Shown here: in pieces, positions 42,668 to 52,374 of the stretch
Layout of the letters: every line of letters starts with the position of its first letter
Position numbering within the stretch: position 1 is the stretch's first letter
Origin: Tenacibaculum finnmarkense
GTDB lineage: Bacteria; Bacteroidota; Bacteroidia; Flavobacteriales; Flavobacteriaceae
Length of the DNA: 64,000 nucleotides
Assembly: GCF_900239185.1 (NCBI RefSeq)
Contig: NZ_OENA01000097.1
Span: 62,001 to 126,000 of the forward strand
Direction of reading: 5' to 3'
Notes under the pieces: model-generated
What the model saw: the letters and a program-made list of their open reading frames with translations, nothing else
Databases searched by the model: none
Told to the model about the DNA's origin: nothing
Made by a program: the position numbers and the translations under genes

Positions 42668-43669
42668 ATGAACGAAATTAAAACGATCGTATCCGATATA
42701 AAAAAGGGAAATATAAAACCTATTTATTTTTTAATGGGCGATGAACCTTATTATATTGATAAAATATCTGAATATATTGAAAAAAATGTACTTGACGAGT
42801 CTGAAAAAGGCTTTAATCAAGTGGTAATGTATGGAAGAGATGTAACGATTGATGAAATTATAGCCTCGGCAAAACGCTATCCGATGATGGCAGAAAAGCA
42901 GGTGATTATTGTAAAAGAAGCACAAGATTTAGTTCGTACAATAGATAAACTTGAAGCTTATGCCGAAAATCCGCAATTAAGTACGGTATTGGTTTTTAAC
43001 TATAAATATAAGAAACTTCATAAAGGTAAAAAAATCTATAAAGCGATTGCCAAGAACGGTTTAATTTACGAGAGTAAAAAATTATATGAAAATCAGGTAG
43101 CCGATTGGATTCGTAAAGTTTTAGCAGGTAAAAAATATAGTATTGAGCCAAAAGCATCACAAATGTTGGTGGAATTTTTAGGAGCTGATTTGAGTAAAAT
43201 ATCCAACGAATTGGATAAATTAACGACTGTTTTGCCTAAAAAAACCATTATTACAGATAAACATATTGAAGATAACATTGGTGTTTCAAAAGATTTTAAC
43301 AATTTTGAATTGCGAAAAGCAATCGGTCAAAAACAGGTTGTAAAGGCAAACAGAATTATCAATTATTTTACGCAAAACCCTAAAAATAATCCGCTGGTAA
43401 TGACTATTTCATTATTGAATAGTTTTTTTACACAATTATTAATGTATCACGGTTTAAAAGATAAATCGAAAGGTAATGTGGCGAAGGTTTTGGGTGTAAA
43501 TCCTTATTTTGTGGATGATTATAGTTCGGCTGGAAAAAAATATCCGATGCGAAAAGTATCGCAAGTAATCGGTTTTTTAAGAGAGGCAGATATTAAAAGT
43601 AAAGGAGTAGGAGCAAATCAATCATCCGAAGATATTTTAAAAGAATTATTGTTTAAAATATTGCATTAA
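42668..43669 (+). CDS. holA: DNA polymerase III subunit delta
   Basis: 333 residues. Clamp-loader subunit. Typical start with IKKGNIKPIYFLMGDEPYYIDKISEYIE, then PMMAEKQVIIVKEAQDL, LVFNYKYKKLHKGKKIYKAI and the C-terminal collar helices (AIGQKQVVKANRIINYFTQNPKNNPLVMTISLLNSFFTQLL). The ATG is 17 bases from the divergent HsdR-N-like ATG, so its promoter must lie within that gene; TAAATTTG at 42617-42624 (plus) is a candidate. Confidence 0.92.
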   Translation: MNEIKTIVSDIKKGNIKPIYFLMGDEPYYIDKISEYIEKNVLDESEKGFNQVVMYGRDVTIDEIIASAKRYPMMAEKQVIIVKEAQDLVRTIDKLEAYAENPQLSTVLVFNYKYKKLHKGKKIYKAIAKNGLIYESKKLYENQVADWIRKVLAGKKYSIEPKASQMLVEFLGADLSKISNELDKLTTVLPKKTIITDKHIEDNIGVSKDFNNFELRKAIGQKQVVKANRIINYFTQNPKNNPLVMTISLLNSFFTQLLMYHGLKDKSKGNVAKVLGVNPYFVDDYSSAGKKYPMRKVSQVIGFLREADIKSKGVGANQSSEDILKELLFKILH

Positions 43670-43730
43670 TTTCAAAAAGAAAATCTGTAATTAACAAAAT
43701 TAGTATTTTCGCAATTCAAAATATATATAC

Positions 43731-45362
43731 ATGATTACTGTAGATCAATTAGCGGTTGAATTTAGTGGAAAAACCTTGTTTAAAGACGTATCGTTTGTCA
43801 TAAATGAGAACGATAAAATAGCCTTAATGGGTAAAAATGGCGCAGGAAAATCGACCATGATGAAAATTATGGCAGGAGTTTCAAAAGCTACTAAAGGAGG
43901 TGTTAGAAGCCCAAAAGATACCGTAATTGCTTATTTGCCACAGCATTTATTAATGGAAGATAATTGTACGGTAAGAGAAGAAGCATCCAAAGCATTCGAC
44001 GCTGTTTTTAAGATGAAATCCGAAATGGAACACTTAAATAAAGAGCTAGAAACTCGTACAGATTATGAGTCGGAAGCGTACATGAAAATTATTGAACGTG
44101 TCACCGATTTAGGAGAAACTTTTTATGCTTTAGAAGATATAAATTACGAAGCAGAAGTAGAAAAAGCTTTAAAAGGATTAGGTTTTAAACAAGAAGATTT
44201 TGACAGATTAACGTCAGAATTTAGTGGAGGTTGGCGTATGCGTATCGAATTGGCTAAAATTTTACTGCAAAAACCCGATTTAATTTTATTAGATGAGCCA
44301 ACAAATCACGTAGATATAGAATCGGTAATTTGGTTAGAAAATTTCTTGCTAAACAAAGCCAAAGCAGTAGTGGTAATATCGCATGATAAAGCTTTTATCG
44401 ATAACATAACCAATAGAACCATTGAGGTTACTATGGGAACAATTCACGATTATAAAGCAAAGTATTCTCATTATTTAGAATTACGAAAAGAACGCCGTTC
44501 GCATCAAATAAAAGCCTATCAAGAACAACAAAAAACGATTGATGATATTAAAGGATTTATCGAACGTTTTAAAGGAACATATTCGAAAACAAATCAAGTA
44601 GCATCACGTGTTCGAATGTTAGAAAAAATTGTGCCTATTGAAATTGATGAAGTTGATACAACATCATTAAAATTACGTTTTCCACCATCGCCACGTTCTG
44701 GAGATTATCCTGTAAAAGTAGAAAACTTAACCAAAAAATATGGCGATTTAACCGTATTTAAAGACGCAAGTTTTTCAATAGCTCGTGGAGAAAAAGTATC
44801 GTTTGTAGGGCGTAACGGAGAAGGGAAATCAACCATGATAAAAGCTATTATGGGCGAAATAGATTTTGAAGGCGAATGCGGTTTAGGTCACAATGCCAAG
44901 GTTGGATATTTTGCTCAAAATCAGGCTTCATTATTAGACCCTGAATTAACCGTTTTTCAAACCGTAGATGAGGTTGCAGAAGGAGATGTACGAACGCAAA
45001 TAAAAAATATTTTAGGGCGTTTTATGTTTGCTGGTGATGATATTGAAAAGAAAGTAAAAGTGCTTTCGGGAGGAGAAAAAACACGTTTGGCAATGGTTAA
45101 ATTACTTTTAGAACCTGTAAATGTGTTAATTTTAGATGAGCCTACAAATCATTTAGATTTACGCTCGAAAGACGTAATTAAAGAAGCGTTATTACATTTC
45201 GATGGAACGTTAATTTTGGTATCTCACGACCGTGATTTCTTACAAGGATTATCAGAAAAAGTATTCGAATTTAAAGAACAACGCGTTATTGAACATTTCG
45301 AAACTATTGATGTTTTCTTAGAACGAAATAATATAAAAGCATTAAAAGAAATCGATTTATAA
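43731..45362 (+). CDS. ABC-F family ATPase (YbiT/EttA-type)
   Basis: 543 residues with two ABC ATPase domains and no membrane part. Walker A sequences GKNGAGKS (34-41) and GRNGEGKS, signatures FSGGWRMRIELA and LSGGEKTRLAMV, and two LILDEPTNHxD Walker B motifs. The P-site tRNA interaction linker lies around residues 250-305 (QEQQKTIDDIKGFIERFKGTYSKTNQVASR). Such proteins act on ribosomes, as translation factors or for antibiotic protection. Its chromosomal housekeeping setting favours a translation factor. A -7-like TATTTTCG lies at 43704-43711. Confidence 0.93.
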   Translation: MITVDQLAVEFSGKTLFKDVSFVINENDKIALMGKNGAGKSTMMKIMAGVSKATKGGVRSPKDTVIAYLPQHLLMEDNCTVREEASKAFDAVFKMKSEMEHLNKELETRTDYESEAYMKIIERVTDLGETFYALEDINYEAEVEKALKGLGFKQEDFDRLTSEFSGGWRMRIELAKILLQKPDLILLDEPTNHVDIESVIWLENFLLNKAKAVVVISHDKAFIDNITNRTIEVTMGTIHDYKAKYSHYLELRKERRSHQIKAYQEQQKTIDDIKGFIERFKGTYSKTNQVASRVRMLEKIVPIEIDEVDTTSLKLRFPPSPRSGDYPVKVENLTKKYGDLTVFKDASFSIARGEKVSFVGRNGEGKSTMIKAIMGEIDFEGECGLGHNAKVGYFAQNQASLLDPELTVFQTVDEVAEGDVRTQIKNILGRFMFAGDDIEKKVKVLSGGEKTRLAMVKLLLEPVNVLILDEPTNHLDLRSKDVIKEALLHFDGTLILVSHDRDFLQGLSEKVFEFKEQRVIEHFETIDVFLERNNIKALKEIDL

Positions 45363-45379
45363 AATTATTTTTAGAAGCA

Positions 45380-45458
45380 ATTTCCCGCTTTCCGCACTCG
45401 CTTTTTTTGTTTGAAAAAAACAAAAAAGAGCTCAAACAAATGCGTCAATCGGGGCTAG
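45380..45458 (+). repeat. Flavobacterial intergenic repeat, copy 2
   Basis: Same ends as copy 1 at 9002-9079 (ATTTCCCGCTTTCCGCACTC at the start, TCAATCGGGGCTAG at the end) and the same GAGCTCAAACAAATGC. The central hairpin is longer, TTTTTTTGTTT/AAACAAAAAA. Lies just after the ABC-F gene. A 63-residue frame over it is not considered a gene. Confidence 0.7.
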
Positions 45459-45571
45459 AAATTTGTGCTAAGTTTTATATTTCGAGTTTAAATTTTATAG
45501 AAAGGAAACAGTCAATTGAATCCGTCAAACAGAATTTATTTGAGTTTCTCATCCTGATTTGCTACAATTTT

Positions 45572-45697
45572 GTCAATTCGAGTGATTTTAATGACTAAAA
45601 GAAATTAAAATTGTATCGAGAATTTGAATTGTTTTATTTTGATGTTAAAAAAGTTCTCGATACAATTTTTTGAAGGAAAAAAATCACTCGAACTGAC
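45572..45697. repeat. Nested inverted repeat in the ABC-F/tsaD convergent gap
   Basis: Outer arms of 18 bases (45572-45589 and 45680-45697; GTCAnTTCGAGTGATTTT, one mismatch) enclose perfect 16-base inner arms, AAAATTGTATCGAGAA (45607-45622) with 45654-45669. The whole 126-base unit can form a large cruciform or hairpin. The 427-base gap (45363-45789) holds this, copy 2 of the other repeat, and the tsaD terminator; no gene was found. I recall CTCGAACTGAC/GTATCGAGAA-type repeats as widespread in flavobacteria. Confidence 0.75.
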
Positions 45698-45736
45698 AGT
45701 TTCTTTTATTTCTAAACAGGCTCTTAAACAAAAAAC

Positions 45737-45758
45737 ACCGTTAAATAATTTTAACGGT
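45737..45758 (-). terminator. Terminator after tsaD
   Basis: ACCGTTAAA (45737-45745) pairs with TTTAACGGT (45750-45758). On the minus strand it is followed by GTTTTTTGTTT. Begins 32 bases beyond the tsaD stop. Confidence 0.75.
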
Positions 45759-45789
45759 ATTTTTTGTACATAAATAGGATTTAAAATAG

Positions 45790-46818
45790 TTATTCGGTAA
45801 CTTTTAAACGCGCTTTTGCGGTAACTGAAATATCAGAAAAATCGTTATTTATATATTTTAAATATCCAGCAATGGCAATCATTGCAGCATTATCGGTTGT
45901 ATATTCAAATTTTGGAATATAGGTTGTCCATCCCCAATGTTTTTCTGCTAAAGCTAAACGTTTTCTGATTTCTGAATTTGCAGAAACGCCACCGGCAATC
46001 GCAATATGTTTGATATCGGTTTGTTTCACGGTGTTTTTTAATTTATCCATCAGAATTTCAACAATAGTATATTGAATTGAAGCACAAATATCATGTAAGT
46101 TTTCTTTGATAAAATCAGGATTTTCTTTTACATTTTTCTGAATAAAACGTAAGATTCCTGTTTTTAATCCGCTAAAACTAAATTGTAAATCGCCCACTTT
46201 CGGTTTGGTAAACTGAAAAGCCTTCGGATTTCCTAATTGTGCATATTTATCAACTAAAGGACCTCCAGGATACGGTAATCCTAATATTTTGGCTGATTTA
46301 TCAAAAGCTTCACCAACGGCATCATCAATAGTTTCGCCTAAAATTTCCATTTCAAAATGATTGGTAACTTTAACAATTTGCGTGTGTCCGCCACTAATGG
46401 TTAAACAAACAAACGGAAACGGTGGAATTTTAGCATTTTCATCTTCAATAAAATGTGCTAAAATATGCCCTTGCATATGGTTTACGGCAATTAGCGGAAT
46501 ATTTAATCCTAAGGCGAACGATTTTGCAAAAGAAGTACCGACCAATAAAGAACCCATTAATCCCGGGCCACGTGTAAAGGCGATCGCGCTCAAATCATTT
46601 TTGGTAATATTTGCCTGTGCAATAGCTTGCTGTACTACAGGAACGATGTTTTGCTGATGCGCTCTTGAAGCTAATTCAGGAACAACACCGCCATATTTAG
46701 CGTGTATTTCTTGGTTTGCAACCACGTTGCTGATTACTTTTCCGTTGTAAATTACCGAAGCGCTTGTGTCATCACAAGAGCTTTCTATACCTAAAATGTA
46801 GCTGTTTTCTGTACTCAA
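45790..46818 (-). CDS. tsaD: tRNA N6-adenosine threonylcarbamoyltransferase TsaD
   Basis: 342 residues from a TTG start at 46818 (MSTENSYILGIESSCDDTSASVIY); the only upstream ATG (46826) is out of frame and stops at once. Transfers the threonylcarbamoyl group to A37 of ANN-decoding tRNAs. Metal and nucleotide motifs: NHMQGHILAHF (the HxxxH ligands), ISGGHTQIV, GEAFDKSAK and IAGGVSANSEIR. A clean -7 box on the minus strand is at 46838-46845. Divergent from the TamB-like gene. Confidence 0.95.
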   Translation of the reverse strand: MSTENSYILGIESSCDDTSASVIYNGKVISNVVANQEIHAKYGGVVPELASRAHQQNIVPVVQQAIAQANITKNDLSAIAFTRGPGLMGSLLVGTSFAKSFALGLNIPLIAVNHMQGHILAHFIEDENAKIPPFPFVCLTISGGHTQIVKVTNHFEMEILGETIDDAVGEAFDKSAKILGLPYPGGPLVDKYAQLGNPKAFQFTKPKVGDLQFSFSGLKTGILRFIQKNVKENPDFIKENLHDICASIQYTIVEILMDKLKNTVKQTDIKHIAIAGGVSANSEIRKRLALAEKHWGWTTYIPKFEYTTDNAAMIAIAGYLKYINNDFSDISVTAKARLKVTE

Positions 46819-46837
46819 TGTTTCATGTATTAAAATG

Positions 46838-46845
46838 CAAAAATA
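46838..46845 (-). promoter_or_regulatory. -7 box for tsaD
   Basis: TATTTTTG on the minus strand, 19 bases before the TTG start at 46818. Confidence 0.55.
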
Positions 46846-46898
46846 TCGTTATTGTGTTACATTTTCGTTAAAATTAATATTTCTTTAAAATAAGGCAA

Positions 46899-46906
46899 TA
46901 TTTTTG
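46899..46906 (+). promoter_or_regulatory. -7 box for the TamB-like gene
   Basis: TATTTTTG, 31 bases before the ATG at 46938. Confidence 0.55.
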
Positions 46907-46937
46907 CCATTAGCTGATTACATTTGTTTGTAACTTT

Positions 46938-49900
46938 ATGAAGCTTTTCATTATTAAAAAGATAAAAAACATACTATATAGGGTATCAAAGTACGTGTTA
47001 CTTGGGCTGTTATTGCTTGTTTTTTTGCTGTCATTACCTTTTGTGCAAAGTAAAATAGGCGCACAGGCCACCAATTGGTTAAATAAAGAATACAACACCG
47101 ATATTCTTGTAAAAAAGATTGATTTTTCTTGGCTAGGAAGCGTTCAACTAAAAGGTATTGAAATTAGAGACCATCATAAAGATACCCTTATTTTTGTTGA
47201 AAATTTAAGCACTTCACTTTTAAATGCCAAACGAATATTAGACAATAAAGTTAATTTAGGCGATGCTTCTTTGCGTGGGGTTTATTTTAATATGAAAAAA
47301 TACAAAGGTGAGCAAGATGATAATATTGCGATATTTATAGATCGTTTTGATAGCGATACGCCAAAAGATAGTCTGTCAAGTGTTTTTGTTTTAAAAAGTG
47401 ATAAAATAGCGGTTGAAAATTTAACTTTTAAGTTTTTAGATGCTAATAAAAAAGATCCGTTGGAGTTTGCGGCGTATCATGCAAGCGGTAATTTATTAGA
47501 TTTTTCTATAAAAGGACCCGATGTTTCTTTAAAAATGAGAGACATGTGTTTTTCTGAAAACAGGGGCATTAACATAACCAATATGTCTACGGATTTCACC
47601 TACACAAAATCATTTATGAATTTTGATAAAACAGTGTTGGAAACTGATAATAAATCAAAAATAAAAGGGGCTATTAAACTTAGCTATAACCGAAAAGATT
47701 TTGTTAATTTTAATGATAAAGTAAGGTTTAGGGCTAAAATATTAAAAAGTGCTATTTCAATTAAAGACATCAGTAAATTATACAATGAGTTAAGCGGTAA
47801 TGATATGCTCTATTTTACAGGGAATATGAAGGGGGTTTTAAATAATTTTAGCCTAAACAATGTGCGTCTTCATTCTCGAAAAGGAATGAAGATTATAGGA
47901 AATATGGGCTTTGTAAATGCGATCAAAAAAGAAAGAGGTTTTATTTTTGATGCCGATTTTAAAAATGTTACTGCAAATTACGCGCAATTAAAAAGCGTGC
48001 TTCCAAACTTATTAGGTAAATCATTGCCTTCTGAATTTCAGCGATTAGGGAATTTTACACTGCAAGGATTGGTGAAAATTACACCTGAGCAAATGGAGGC
48101 GACTATTTCTGTAAAATCGGAAATAGGAACGACTATTTCTGATTTGCAGTTAACCAATATTGATGATATTGACAAGGCTAGTTATGTAGGAGAGTTGGCA
48201 CTTATAGATTTTGATTTAGGCGTTTTTTCAAACAATCCGATACTTGGTAAAATATCATTAAAAGCCGATGTAGATGGTCGTGGTTTTAATTTAGAAAACA
48301 TAAATACGGTTGCTATTGGTAAAATTAGCAGTTTAGAATTTAACAACTATAATTACAAAGACTTATATATTAACGGGCAGTTTCAAAATAAAAAATTTGA
48401 TGGTGTTTTAAATGCAAAAGATGAAAATTTTAAGCTGAATTTTGAAGGTTTGGCCGATTTTTCATCAGTAATCAATAAATTTGATTTCATTGCCAATATT
48501 GATCAAATTGATTTGAAAAAAACAAGTCTTTTTACGCGTGATAGTATTGCTCAATTAAAAGGGGTTGTTAATTTGAATATTTCAGGGAATACTTTTGATG
48601 ACATTATAGGTAAAGCAACTTTTAAAAATGTAGCGTACAAAAATCAAAAAAAAGAATACCTGTTTGAAAATTTTGAAATAAATTCATCGGTAAAAGATAG
48701 TATAAAAACCATTGAAGTAAATTCAAAAGAAATTGTTACAGGTGTTTTAAGAGGGAAGTTTTCTTTTGAAGAGTTAATTCCGATTACTCAAAATGCCTTA
48801 GGAAGTGTTTACACGAATTACCTGCCTAATAAAGTAGCGCCAAATCAGTTTTTAGAATTTGATTTTACTATTTATAATCAAATTATCGATGTGTTTTTAC
48901 CAAACATCGCTATTGCTGAAAACACCAAGTTAAAAGGGCGAATTAATGCCGATAAAAATGCGTTGAAACTAAAGTTTTCATCACCAGAAATTGATGTTTA
49001 CAAAAGTGCTATTCAAAATATTGTGTTAAGAATGGATACTAAAAATCCGCTGTATAACACGCATTTAACGGCTGGAAAAATAAATACGCCATATTATAAT
49101 ATTAAAAAATTAAACTTACTAAACAGAACTCAAAACGATACTTTATTTTTTAAATCGGTATTTAAAGGTGGGAAAAATTATTCAGAAGGCTTTAATCTTG
49201 ATTTTTATTATACGATTAACGAATTGCAAAAATCAGTTGTTGGTATTCAAAAATCGACTTTTAATTACAAAGGATTTGATTGGATTATTAATAAAACATC
49301 AGATAAAAAACACAAAGTTGCTTTTGATTTAAAAAAGAAAACCTACGAAATAAGCCCATTTTTAGTAGAGTCTGACCAGCAAAAAATTGAATTTAAAGGA
49401 GTTGTTAAAGATAGTACGTATAAAAATTTGAATGCCCGTTTTACCAAAGTGAAATTAGGTGGTTTTTTACCGCTGATAGATAACTTGAGCTTAGCAGGAA
49501 ATTTAAGTGGTGCTGTTGATTTACAACAAAAAGAAGGCAACATAGCGCCAAAGGGAAACCTATCAATAACAAATTTTAAAATAAATAACCTGGCTCAAGG
49601 AACTTTAGCAATGGAAGTTTTAGGAGATAATTCTTTTGACAAATATAAGGTAAACCTATCATTAATTAATGATTCGATAAAAAATATTTCAGCTATTGGA
49701 ACTCTTGATTTTTCAAAAAACAAGCCAACTATTTCTTTAAAAACAGCTTTAGAAAACTATGAATTAACGGCATTCAGCCCTTTAGGAAAAGATGTTTTAA
49801 ACAGGCTTAGAGGGAATGTTTCTGGAGGTTTTATGGCAACAGGTTTTTTAGATAATCCGAATTTTCAAGGTGTATTAAATGTTGAAAAAGCGGGGTTAAC

Positions 49901-51386
49901 TTTTCCGTATTTAAATGTTGATTTTGATTTAAAAGGAAACACCAAGGTTCTTTTAGATAAACAACAATTTAAACTTAATAATGTTTTATTAACCGATACA
50001 AAACATAAAACACAAGGAACGTTATCGGGGTATATTGCGCATCAAAATTTTAAAGATTGGTATTTAAAATTAGATATTGATACTAAAAATTTATTAATTT
50101 TAGACACCAAAGAAACCGTAACATCATCTTATTACGGAACAGGTTTTTTAGATGGAAATGCTGAAATTAGAGGGCTTACTAATAATTTAGATATTGTTAT
50201 CGAAGGAAAAACAAATAAAGGAACGCTGTTTGTAATTCCGTTAAGCGACGTAAAAACAATTGATAATTACAAATTAATCCGTTTTAAAACGGAAAAACCA
50301 ACCGTTGAAAATGCGCATCAAACCATAAAAGATATAAAAGGGCTCGATTTAAAAATAAATTTAGAGGTAACTAAAGATGCTGTAGCTCAAGTGGTAATTG
50401 ATAAGGTTTCGGGGAGTGATTTAAAAGGAAGTGGTATTGGTAATTTAAGAATAGATATCAATACGCTTGGTAAGTTTAAAATGTATGGCGATTTTGAAAT
50501 TCATAAAGGAATGTATAATTTTAAGTACGCAGGAATATCAAAACCCTTTGCGGTTCAAAAAGGCGGGCGAATTTCGTGGAATGGAAACCCGTACGAGGCG
50601 GAATTAGACTTGGTTGCGGTTTATAAAACCAAAGCAAACCCTGCGCAATTATTAGATAATATTAATTCAAATCGTAAAATTCCGATTAATTTATACACCA
50701 AAATAACAGGCGGATTGTTTAGTTCAAAACAAGAATTTGATATTAAAATTCCTAATGCAAATTCAACAGTAGCGTCTGAATTAGAGTTTATTTTAAACGG
50801 AAATGATTTGAATACTAAAATGCAGCATTTTTCATTTTTATTAGCTTTTGGTACTTTTTATAATGAAGAAACAATAGGTAATAGTGCGGCAAGTGGTTTA
50901 ACAGGTACCGCATCGGAAATAGCTTCAAGTATTTTAACAGATATGTTAAATAGTGAGGGTAGTAAATTTCAATTAGGGCTAGGTTATACACAGGGCGACA
51001 GCGGAAATGGGGAGGAAATTAATAATTTAAAATCAGACGATCAGGTAGATGTTTCTATTTCTACTCAATTAAGTGATCGGGTGCTTGTCAATGGTAAGGT
51101 AGGCGTTCCGGTGGGGGCAAATACCCAAACAAGTATTATAGGCGAGGTTAAAGTTGAGGTATTATTAAATAAAGAAGGTAGTTTAAGGGCAACTGTTTTT
51201 AACCGACAAAATGAAGTGCAATATTCAACTGAAGAAGAGGGTTATACTCAAGGTGTAGGACTTTCATATCAAGTGAATTTTAATAACTTATCAGAGCTTT
51301 CTCAAAAAATAGGCTTAAAAAAATCACCTAAAAAAGACACTATAAAACCTATGAAAAGTAGGTTGATTAAGTTTAAAAAACAGTAA
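46938..51386 (+). CDS. TamB/DUF490-type translocation-assembly protein
   Basis: 1482 residues. An N-terminal membrane anchor (VLLGLLLLVFLLSLPFVQSKIG, about 20-41) is followed by a very long, repetitive beta-rich region (AsmA/TamB-like groove) and the C-terminal DUF490 domain from about residue 1130. That domain contains GDFEIHKGMYNFKYAGISKPFAVQKGGRISWNGNPYEAELDLVAVYKTKA and ends with a barrel-like stretch DRVLVNGKVGVPVG. It would span the periplasm to help outer-membrane protein assembly or lipid transport. tsaD is the divergent neighbour, an arrangement frequent in Bacteroidota. Confidence 0.9.
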   Translation: MKLFIIKKIKNILYRVSKYVLLGLLLLVFLLSLPFVQSKIGAQATNWLNKEYNTDILVKKIDFSWLGSVQLKGIEIRDHHKDTLIFVENLSTSLLNAKRILDNKVNLGDASLRGVYFNMKKYKGEQDDNIAIFIDRFDSDTPKDSLSSVFVLKSDKIAVENLTFKFLDANKKDPLEFAAYHASGNLLDFSIKGPDVSLKMRDMCFSENRGINITNMSTDFTYTKSFMNFDKTVLETDNKSKIKGAIKLSYNRKDFVNFNDKVRFRAKILKSAISIKDISKLYNELSGNDMLYFTGNMKGVLNNFSLNNVRLHSRKGMKIIGNMGFVNAIKKERGFIFDADFKNVTANYAQLKSVLPNLLGKSLPSEFQRLGNFTLQGLVKITPEQMEATISVKSEIGTTISDLQLTNIDDIDKASYVGELALIDFDLGVFSNNPILGKISLKADVDGRGFNLENINTVAIGKISSLEFNNYNYKDLYINGQFQNKKFDGVLNAKDENFKLNFEGLADFSSVINKFDFIANIDQIDLKKTSLFTRDSIAQLKGVVNLNISGNTFDDIIGKATFKNVAYKNQKKEYLFENFEINSSVKDSIKTIEVNSKEIVTGVLRGKFSFEELIPITQNALGSVYTNYLPNKVAPNQFLEFDFTIYNQIIDVFLPNIAIAENTKLKGRINADKNALKLKFSSPEIDVYKSAIQNIVLRMDTKNPLYNTHLTAGKINTPYYNIKKLNLLNRTQNDTLFFKSVFKGGKNYSEGFNLDFYYTINELQKSVVGIQKSTFNYKGFDWIINKTSDKKHKVAFDLKKKTYEISPFLVESDQQKIEFKGVVKDSTYKNLNARFTKVKLGGFLPLIDNLSLAGNLSGAVDLQQKEGNIAPKGNLSITNFKINNLAQGTLAMEVLGDNSFDKYKVNLSLINDSIKNISAIGTLDFSKNKPTISLKTALENYELTAFSPLGKDVLNRLRGNVSGGFMATGFLDNPNFQGVLNVEKAGLTFPYLNVDFDLKGNTKVLLDKQQFKLNNVLLTDTKHKTQGTLSGYIAHQNFKDWYLKLDIDTKNLLILDTKETVTSSYYGTGFLDGNAEIRGLTNNLDIVIEGKTNKGTLFVIPLSDVKTIDNYKLIRFKTEKPTVENAHQTIKDIKGLDLKINLEVTKDAVAQVVIDKVSGSDLKGSGIGNLRIDINTLGKFKMYGDFEIHKGMYNFKYAGISKPFAVQKGGRISWNGNPYEAELDLVAVYKTKANPAQLLDNINSNRKIPINLYTKITGGLFSSKQEFDIKIPNANSTVASELEFILNGNDLNTKMQHFSFLLAFGTFYNEETIGNSAASGLTGTASEIASSILTDMLNSEGSKFQLGLGYTQGDSGNGEEINNLKSDDQVDVSISTQLSDRVLVNGKVGVPVGANTQTSIIGEVKVEVLLNKEGSLRATVFNRQNEVQYSTEEEGYTQGVGLSYQVNFNNLSELSQKIGLKKSPKKDTIKPMKSRLIKFKKQ

Positions 51387-51406
51387 AAAAGAAGCATAAA
51401 AATTAG

Positions 51407-52327
51407 ATGAACAGAACCAAAAAAGATTATTTAGTAATCATGTTAAAAGGAATTGCAATGGGTGCAGCAGACGTTGTTCCAGGAGTTTCAGGAGGAACAA
51501 TTGCATTTATTTCAGGGATTTATGAAGAATTGTTAAACGCTATAAGTGCTGTTAATTTAGACTTATTGAAAACCTTTAAAAAACAAGGGCTTAAAAGTGC
51601 TTGGAAGCAATTAAACGGGAATTTTTTAGCAGCTCTTTTTACAGGGATTTTTATCAGTATTATTTCTTTAGCCAAAGCAATTAAATGGCTGTTAACAAAC
51701 CAACCAATTTTATTATGGGCGTTCTTTTTTGGGCTGGTATTGGCAAGTATTATTTACATTGCAAAACAAATAAAACACTGGAGTTTTAAAGGGATATCTA
51801 TTGGTGTTTTAGGTGTTTTCTTCGGATATTTAATTACGGTTTTACCTGCTGTTAATGGGCAGGAAGTTAGTTATTTATTCTTAGTTTTTTCAGGGGCAAT
51901 TGCTTCTTGTGCTATGATTTTACCAGGAATTTCAGGGTCTTATATTTTATTGTTAATTGGTGTTTATCCGCTAGTGATGAATGCTTTAACTAATAGAGAG
52001 TTAAAAACAATTTCGGCAATTGTAATAGGAGTTGTAATAGGGTTAACCACTTTTTCAAAACTATTAAAATGGTTGTTTTATAATTATAAAAATGAAATGT
52101 TAATTGCTTTAACAGGTCTTATGCTGGGGTCTTTAAATAAAGTTTGGCCTTGGAAAACAGTTTTAACAACCTACACAGATAGGCATGGCGCTGTAAAACC
52201 ACTTTTAGAAAAAAGTGTATTGCCTTTTTCTTATGATGGAAACCCGGAATTAATGTATGCTTCAATATTAATTATTATAGGATTTTCATTAATTTTATTA
52301 CTAGAAAAATTAGCCGTAAAAAAATAA
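51407..52327 (+). CDS. DUF368 membrane protein (PopT-like), paralogue 1
   Basis: 306 residues, about eight membrane helices. The N-terminal motif KGIAMGAADVVPGVSGGTIAFISGIYEELLNAI and the second copy-like motif CAMILPGISGSYILLLIGVYPLVMNAL are the two inverted signatures of DUF368. Members (PopT) were reported to recycle undecaprenyl phosphate across the inner membrane for wall and surface polymer synthesis. Starts 20 bases after TamB. A second DUF368 gene follows. Confidence 0.9.
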   Translation: MNRTKKDYLVIMLKGIAMGAADVVPGVSGGTIAFISGIYEELLNAISAVNLDLLKTFKKQGLKSAWKQLNGNFLAALFTGIFISIISLAKAIKWLLTNQPILLWAFFFGLVLASIIYIAKQIKHWSFKGISIGVLGVFFGYLITVLPAVNGQEVSYLFLVFSGAIASCAMILPGISGSYILLLIGVYPLVMNALTNRELKTISAIVIGVVIGLTTFSKLLKWLFYNYKNEMLIALTGLMLGSLNKVWPWKTVLTTYTDRHGAVKPLLEKSVLPFSYDGNPELMYASILIIIGFSLILLLEKLAVKK

Positions 52328-52374
52328 TAAAAATCGGTTAAAAAACAACTACTTTAGTCTTTTTAATTTTAAAA

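Noticed and set aside
45407-45598. 63-residue frame after ABC-F
   Set aside because: Covers two repeat families and has no recognisable protein features.
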